From: Pectinophora gossypiella
Lineage: Eukaryota > Arthropoda > Insecta > Lepidoptera > Gelechiidae
NCBI RefSeq assembly: GCF_024362695.1
Contig: NC_065412.1
Coordinates: 3,595,992-3,659,991, forward strand
Length of the DNA: 64,000 nt
Direction of reading: 5' to 3'
Part shown: positions 34,373 through 43,300 of the stretch, in pieces
Numbering within the stretch: the first letter of the stretch is position 1
Layout of the letters: every line of letters starts with the position of its first letter
Position numbers and translations under genes: made by a program
Notes under the pieces: model-generated
Database searches by the model: none
What the model was told of the DNA's origin: nothing
The model's input: only the letters and a program-made list of their open reading frames with translations

Positions 34373-37300
34373 TAATTATGCATGTCTGTTCCAAGGTAAC
34401 TTCTAAACCACCTGTCAGAATTTAACAAATGAGGTGTCACTAAAACCGTCTTGATTTTCCGGTGGTTTGTCAGAGAAATATAGGTACCTATTTTTTTGCG
34501 TGATTTATCCGTAGTCGGGTTTTAGATTTTTTTTATGTCCTTCGGCAATCATCGTTTTTCCGAATACAAACCAATGATATTATGCATGTTGAATCAGAAT
34601 TTGAATAACGACCTAAGCATCTACTTTCCTTTTGTTTTGATTCCTTTAAGACTTTTCAATACAAGGAGGTAATGAGGTGGTATTAGTAAGGTCATCATCA
34701 CTAATTTAAGAGCCACGCTCTTGTCAGTGTAGCATTTCCGTCCATGCTTCTTTTTAGGGTTAAATAGGGTAGTGGTTTCCCTCTTGCCTTCTGCCCCGCA
34801 GTACTCTGTCCAACGCGAGTGAGATGGCGCCCAGAATTGTCTATTTCAGAGTGGTTTATTAAGTAAGGTAAGACTAATTCGAACTACTTTGCATAAATCC
34901 AAACCTAAACAATACTTGTAACATAATATTAGTTCCTCAAAGATAGCTATTTTTATAATGTGGGTAAAACTTACCCCATTCGTCTTCAGTAACTTTGATA
35001 TTACTGTCATCAATCTCAGTTTGAAAGCTCTATTAGTATGGGAACTAAACGAAGACAAAGTCCTTTTGAGACTCATGTCAGGAGGAAAATAATGACTTTT
35101 CCTACCTTGAAGTGTCGACAATGAGGAATGAGAAAACGGGAAAATTGCCTATAACTTACTTGTTTTATATGCCTCTTTTGTTGTTCCTACAATCCCGGAA
35201 AAAGTCTAAAGTAAAAGTAATTAATTACATTTAAGTACCTGCTATTATTAACAGCCTCCGTGGTCTAGTGGTAAGAGCGTTAGGCTCACGATCTGGAGGT
35301 CCGGGTTCGATTCCCGATGGGGACATTGTCGAAATCACTTTGTGAGACTGTCCTTTGTTTAGTAAGGACTTTTCAGGCTTGAATCACCTGATTGTCCGAA
35401 AAAGTAAGTTGATTCCTTGCTTCGGAGGGCACGTTAAGCCGTTGGTCCCGGCTATTAGCCGTAAAAACACCTCCACCAACCCGCAGTGGAGCAGCGTGGT
35501 GGAGTATGCTCCTTACCCTCTCCGGTTGATTGAGAGGAGGCCTGTGCCCAGCAGTGGGACGTATATAGGCTATTTATGTATGTTATGTTATGTACCTGCT
35601 ATTATTCAGCAGGAAATGAAAGAGCGATACGGCTAACCACCTATCACGTTGGCTTAACCAGTGTCAAATTGGCACAATTGTCTGTTTTCATACTTGCTTT
35701 AATTTAACATGATTTATTGTAGATTTGCCTCAAATGGCAATAAATACGTGACCGGACAAATGGGGAGCGCTGAGGACTCTCACACGGGTGTGCGAGTTAC
35801 CACCTAACCCTACCAGAAAGTTCAGATGAAGCGTGGACTTACTTCATCTTGCGATGCATGTACCTTTGACTAGCCCAAATGGGAATATAGGCGTGAGAGC
35901 TTTAGCACTTATTAATAAGCCTTATGATGATAGAGTTCTTCTACCTCTACAAACTATTATGACTAACACTTTTATAACCACTAGTCATTCGTTCTATAAC
36001 ATTATTTTAAATAATATAATAGTCTTTGATTGTGAGATCAATGGCTGACCTTACCACTCTGGTGTCAAAGCCAAACGATCTCTGACTACATCTATACTAA
36101 TATTATAAAGCTGAAGAGTTTGTTTGTTTGTTTGTTTGTTTGAACGCGCTAATCTCCGAAACTACTGGTGCGATTTGAATAATTCTTTTTTTGTTGGATA
36201 GTCCATTTATCGAGGAAGGCTATAGGCTAAATAACATTACGCTATGACCAATAGGAGCAAAGACAGAGCGGTAAATGTGTAAAAAACGGGGAAAATTATT
36301 CATTTTTGAAGGCTTTCTTTGCGTGCGCTGCGAAAACGGTTCAAGATACACAAAAAATATGTATGAAAGAATTATTCCTCTATACATGATCTAAAAAAAA
36401 GTCCGCGACGGCATATGTCTATCTTTTAAGGTTTAGTCACAATGACCGTTTTTATGGTACCAAATTTGGTCGAAATAATTTGTTTAAGTTGTATCAACAT
36501 AATAATATTAATCTTTATTCAAATATAAATATAAATATGTTGTTGGTTAAGAGTACTTCATCTATACTTATAATAAATCTGTAGAGAGGTCAATTCTGTA
36601 CATTAAATATTTTTTCAAAATAACTATCAGGGGGTGATAAGTGGTCGATACTGATGCCAAAAATGCAATCAGTAAAATTTTTGTCTGTCTGTCTGTCTGT
36701 CTGTCTGTATGTTCCTTATAGAAACAAAAACTACTGGACGGATTTTAATGAAACTTGGTACAATTATTCTTCACACTCCTGGACAGGTTATAGTATACTT
36801 TTCATCACGCTACAATCAATAGGAGCAGAGTAGTGAAGGGAAATCCTTTTGTATGAAAAATCTAAACCGCTCAAGTTAGACGTTTGAAATTTGGCATGCA
36901 GGTACCTTAGATACCGTAGAGGTGCACTAAGAAAGGAATTCCCGAAATTCCTACGGGAACGGGAATTAGCGGGAAAATCCTTTTGTATGAAAAATCTAAA
37001 CCACTCAAGTTAGACGTTTGAAATTTGGCATGCAGGTACCTTAGATACCGTAGAGGTACACTAAGAAAGGAATTCCCGAAATTCCCACGGGAACGGGAAT
37101 TAGCGGGAAAATCCTTTTGTATGAAAAATCTAAACCACTCAAGTTAGACGTTTGAAATTTGGCATGCAGATACCTTAGATACCGTAGAGGTGCACTAAGA
37201 AAGGAATTCCCGAAATTCCCACGAGAACGGGAATTAGCGGGAAAATCCTTTTGTATGAAAAATCTAAACCACTCAAGTTAGACGTTTGAAATTTGTCATG

Positions 37301-40300
37301 CAGGTACCTTAGATACCGTAGAGGTGTACTAAGAAAGGAATTCCCGAAATTCCCACGGGAACGGCAATTAGCGGGAAAATCCTTTTGTATGAAAAATCTA
37401 AACCACTCAAGTTAGACGTTTGAAATTTGGCATGCAGGTACCATAGGTACCGTAGAGGTGCACTAAGAAAGGAATTCCCAAAATTCTCACGGGAACGGGA
37501 ATTAACGGGAAAATCCTTTTGTATGAAAAATCTAAACCATTCAAGTTAGATGTTTGAAATTTGGCTCGCAAGTACCTTAGATACCGTAGAGGTGCACTAA
37601 GAAAGGAATTCCCGAAATTCCCACGGGAACGGGAATTAGCGGGAAAATCCTTTTGTATGAAAAATCTAAACCATTCAAGTTAGACGTTTGAAATTTGTCA
37701 TGCAGGTACCTTAAATACCGTAGAGGTACACTAAGAAAGGAATTTTCGAAATTCCCACGGGAACGGGAATTAGCGGAAAAATCCTTTTGTATGAAAAATC
37801 TAAACCACTCAAGTTAGACGTTTGAAATTTGGCATGCAGGTACCATAGGTACCGTAGAGGTGCACTAAGAAAGAAATTCCCGAAATTCCCACGAGAACGG
37901 GAATTAGCGGGAAAATCCTTTTGTATGAAAAATCTAAACCACTCAAGTTAGACGTTTGAAATTTGTCATGCAGGTACCTTAGATGCCGTAGAGGTGTACT
38001 AAGAAAGGAATTCCCGAAATTCTCACGGGAACGGAAATTTGCGGGAAAATCCTTTTGTATGAAAAATCTAAACCGCTTAAGTTAGACGCTTGAAATTTGG
38101 CATGCAGGTACCTTAGTTAACTTAAAGCTTAGTTGCAACAGGATATTGCAAAATTCCCACGGAAACGGGAGTAAGCGGGAAAAAAACATTTGTATGAAAA
38201 AATCGAAACCGCGTAAGATAGATGTTTTCAATTCAATTCAATTAAATTATTTATTGCATTCCATGTAGTACAATGGGGTGTTACATAGGCATAGGAACTA
38301 AAACATGGACCCTGTAGGGCACAGCAACGTTGAAGGGAAGAGAGGAAGTGTGTATTAAAATTAAAACTCAATGAACAATCAATTAAAAAAAAATCAATTC
38401 AATCAATTGATTCAATCTAGCATGCATGCATACCTTAGTAAATATAAAGTTTATTTTTGGCTGTATTTTGAAAAATGGGAGTTATTGGGAAAAAAAAATT
38501 ATGAAAAAATCTAAACTGCATAAGTATGCACTCCCACACACACAAAGATCTCTCTCTTATATAACACGCCACGCGGACGAAGTCGCGGGCAAAAGCTAGT
38601 ACCTTATAAAGTAAATAGTAGTGTTGCCGCTCGATAGTGCCCTATCGATAGTTTTCGATCGAACTATCGATAGTTTACCAAAAAACGATAGTATCGATAA
38701 TTGCTTGCGCAATATCAATAGTATCGCCAAAAAAGAGCTATCGATACTATCGATAGTATCGATTAGGCCTATCGATTGGGTAGATGATTTTTGGCTGTTT
38801 ACTATCGATAGTAAAACTATCGATTTTTCGGCAACACTAGTAAATAGGAGACGGAACTCGCTGCTTGACATGCCTTCCGAATCACGGATCATCTTACTTT
38901 CGGACAATCCGGTGATCAGCCTGCAATGACCCAACCAAAAAACTGTCCCCACCGGCAAACGAACCCGAGACCTGCAGATCGAGAGACCACCGGTATTACC
39001 ACCAGACCAAAGGAGCTGTATGTTGATGTTTATGTTCTTTACCAGATCTTCTATCTGCCCTTGGCTGTGATCATTCCACCAGCACAATTTGTGCTGCATC
39101 ACCAGTTCAGCTATCTATACATGTTCTGGATCCATACAGAGACTATCAAGACCCTCGGACCTCTGGAGTATATCCTTAATACTCCCAGTCATCATAGGAT
39201 TCATCACGGTAAGATATGTGGTTTTCCTATATCGTCTTTATTAAAAGTGCAGACTGTTGTTAAGAGCATACTATGATATTAATTGTTGCATTGCGGATTA
39301 TTTGAAGCCTCTGACTTGAGGGCTTATTCTGAAAACTCATTCAGATTCTTTAGAGTCATACGTGCTGTCAGAACTTTCAGTTTGGCATGGAGTAAAGTCA
39401 CTATCACAGAACAGATAAGGTCGATATTTGTTTTGTTAATTTGAAAAATTCTGACGACGTCACCAGAAGGCGCGTAATATAACCAGAATTTTTCAAATTC
39501 ACAAAGCAATAATCTACTTTATATGTTTTGGAATAGGGATTGGACTTCCATAATATGTATAAAATTGAAAATGAACACGGAAGGATTTTACTGAGCGTTA
39601 TCCCTTACTCAGCCTATTTGATGCCGCTTGAAATAGATAAAGACTAAATACGAGTTCAGTAAAGTTCAAATTGCTTTAAAGTTTAAAAAAATGATGGAAT
39701 ATTTTTTTTATAAGTAATTTTATTAACAGGTAGCAATCCATACTGCATTGACGTCAACTACGGAGGCGTGTTAATAATTTGGGACAAACTCTTCGGCACA
39801 TTTCGCCCGGAAATGGAAGGCGATAGAATCGTCTACGGCCTGATTTACCAGCAACCTTCATTCAACCCAGTACATTTGCAGGTAAAATTCTCCGTTAAAT
39901 TCCGGAACGAGACATTATTACGGAAATTGAAGACTTCAACGGAATTTCCACTGAATTCACTTCAAGTATCGCTCGGTTGTTTATCCGCTGTTTTGAATCC
40001 TCTGACTGTACCTTTATTTTTGTATTCTTATTGATTTTAAGTTCTACTTGGAAGTGAATTATTCTCTACTCTCTCTCTCTCTCTCTCTCTCTATTTAAAC
40101 GCTGCGCTCTTGTCGGTGGAGTAATCGCCATTCCTCTCTTCTTCCCGCCAAAACCTTCACCTCCCGATACGACATGACCTGAATTATTCTAGGTGTGTTA
40201 AATTAATTATTAACTAAGAAAAGTTATAAAAGTAAACTCTCGTTTCGAAATCCGTTTTCTTCGCTGTTATAATTTTCCTAGTAATTTAATTCTCTTACGA

Positions 40301-43300
40301 GCAACAGACCAAATATACACTTCAAAAATTAATCAACACGTTCCGAGACTAAACGTTTACAGACGGTGTTAAATTAATTATTAACTAAGACCAGTTCTGA
40401 CGTTATACTCTCGTTTCGTAATCCGTATTCTTCAATGTCATAATTTCCTTAGTAATTTAATTCTCTTACGAGCAACTGAATTCAAATATTGATTAACACG
40501 TTCTGGGACTAAACGTTTACAGACGGTGTCCCGTCTGCAAACGTCGGACTCGATATTATGAATGAAAGGTCAATGACTTGCACTCGAATATAATGGATTT
40601 CCGCAAAATAATGTTTGTTTAATTATATCTATCCCCATTAAGTAAAACTAGACTCTACCGTTTATAACAGTATATTACTTCAATATACATTGTTTTAAGT
40701 TTACGCGGTTATAATCATAATTAAAAAACATAATAACGGGTTCTTACCGCGTTTAAAATAGAGATTGAGACTCGATAGAGATTGCAAGTGCCATGATCAC
40801 GGGATGACTGATGAGATTGGAGTGAAGTAGGTAGAAACGCGGTAAGAACCCGTTATTACGTGTTTTAATTCCTTCAATATGTTTAAATTGTTACTTTGTC
40901 ATGTGCAATAAGGTATATTTTTGTTTTGTAATTGTAAAACTAAACCTTTATTTACAGACCTACTACACAAAGTACGTGATAAAGAAGTTCCAAGAATATG
41001 ACAGCTGGATTTACAGGCTTCGTGCTGTGTTGGATAGGCCGAGCTGGAAGCCAGGCTCGACTCTAAGGTTCAGAGATATGGAGGAGGATGTAAGTATTCT
41101 AGAATATTCTAGATCCGCGACTGTAGTATAACGATCAAGATCCACTGATCCACATTGCATGATAGTTGATGCCTAGCCAGAAAAACACAGAAAGGTTCAA
41201 TATTAATGATGAATTACTGAATATTCTCGGAATTTTCAATGTTACAGTGAATAAGCTTTTCAGGTAAGAGTTATCCACCTGAGACTTTTTTATAGATGCA
41301 AAAACACGCCCCACTTCTGTACTATCTAATCTATAGTAGGTATCTAAATAATACGCACTATGGATAAATATTATGACTGAAACTTCCTTATACTTATAAT
41401 ATGAACCATTTTAACAGTCTTTAAAGACCTCGACAAAATGACAGCGATGAGTTGGTTTTAGATAATCGCAAAGCAGAGTTTTAGGTTTCCGATGTTATTT
41501 CACAATTTTCAGAAAAAAAGTATCTGTCTATTAAAATATTAATTAATTATATTATTATTTTAGCCTAAAATCCATCTTCAAGTCAAATACGACGTGATCC
41601 TTCCCAAATGGTGCACCGCTTACCTTCTCACACACTACAGCCTGGTTCTGTATGGATTCTACCAGCTGTTTCTGACCCATATGGTAAGTCTTTGAATATT
41701 AATATCACTACAAGTATACTTACTACCAGAAACTAGTACGCTATATAATGTGAATGCAATTCATTATAGTTCAGTGATTTTTTAAGTCAAGTGTAAAGCC
41801 GATTAATCTATGTTATTTTTTTTAACCTAAATATTAACGGCCTCCAAAATGCAGTCGTCCAGCGTAGTCCTATGTTCGACTCACAGTGAGAACATATCAC
41901 AAAAATAACTTTGTGAGTTATGTTTTGGTAAGAACATTGCAGGCTAATCACCCGGTTGTCCGAAAGTAATGCGATGCGTGCTTCGGAAGGCACATTTGGT
42001 GCCGGTTACTACTTACTGATGTAAGTACGTAGTCGTTACATGAGTCATGTCGGACCTTTGGCTGGTCATTAATAACCCTAACACGAACGTTAACGAGGTT
42101 GGTTATCCACCCCATAACCCATAAGTACCCATAAGTGAAACCCGCATATCTCAAAATTACGACTCATGGCACATGACTCAACTCAAATCAGAATGTAGAC
42201 ATCAATAAAACTTAAATATCTCCCCGAGTGGATTGAGTTATCAGAAATTTTATTTTTAACCGACTGCGGCTAAGCCGTTAGTCCAGGGCTACTAGCCCAA
42301 ACACCTCCACCAACCCGCAGTGGAGCAGCGTGGTGGAGTATGCTCCATACCCCCTCCGGTTGATTGAGGGGAGGCCTGGGCCCAGCAGTGGGACGTGTAT
42401 AGGCTCTTTATGGTTATGGTATGGCGGCGAAGCAAAAAGGAGGGTTATGTGTTTAACCGCTATGTATGTATATGTGTATGCATGTCTGTTATAACTTCTT
42501 AACCACCTGTCAGAATTTAACAAATGAACTGTAACTAGAAGCGTCTTGATCGTCGGGTGGCTATAAGCTGTATTAAATTTATTATATCTTCTAAACATCA
42601 CTATTTGGAAGAATGTCAGATATTTTTTTTCTTATTTCATACTTTTCAGAGCGCGTTTATATCGTAGTCGTGTTTTAGTTTTAAACTTTTGTTTTTATAA
42701 CAACTCTACTTTTAACCCCTTAAATGCCGGAACGCGGATCTCGACCAGACACAATGTAAAATCTATTGTGTCTGGTATCTCGGCATATGAGAGGTTAAGT
42801 GAACCGTAAAACTTTTTACTACTGACAATTTTCTGTTAAAATAAATTATCTGTGAAGAAGTTTCAACTACTTGGGAAAGAGACGTCAAGTACTTAACTAC
42901 TATAATCTAGCTAAAAAGTTCATCACTTTTATTTTTAAGAAGAATAAAATTAAAATTTTTATTTTTATTTATAGACCGAAGGTTATTTTTTTACCGCCGT
43001 TTTTCATTCAAAATCCATACCTAGTGCGAATGTACTAAGTAACATAATTATTATACATAAATGCCTAGTACAACGTCAGCATTTTGAATTTAGGTCTTAT
43101 TCAAGTAACCGCAGTATACGATTTTCCTAATAAAGACCTTTATAATATTGCATTGTCTTTATACTTCATGTCAAGTAAAATTTATCGTCTGGGTTTCAAA
43201 ATTGGAAAAGTTTTAATCACTTCGTCGTAAGTTGAATTGTTTTTAAGATTCGTATCCGAAGCATGGATAACGTTCCATAGGATAAAATAACGCTTTATGA

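Noticed and set aside
38596..39102. 168-codon open frame on the minus strand and a 102-codon frame opposite
   Set aside because: Both run through the TATCGATA-rich MITE and the antisense SINE; the sequence consists of repeated Ile/Asp/Ser codons from the repeat and overlaps the AGMO exon on the other strand.
39209..39276. Extension of AGMO exon 5 past the donor
   Set aside because: The open frame continues by chance into the intron, but the GTAAGA donor and the phase of exon 6 (completing HHG-SNPYCID) fix the boundary at 39208.
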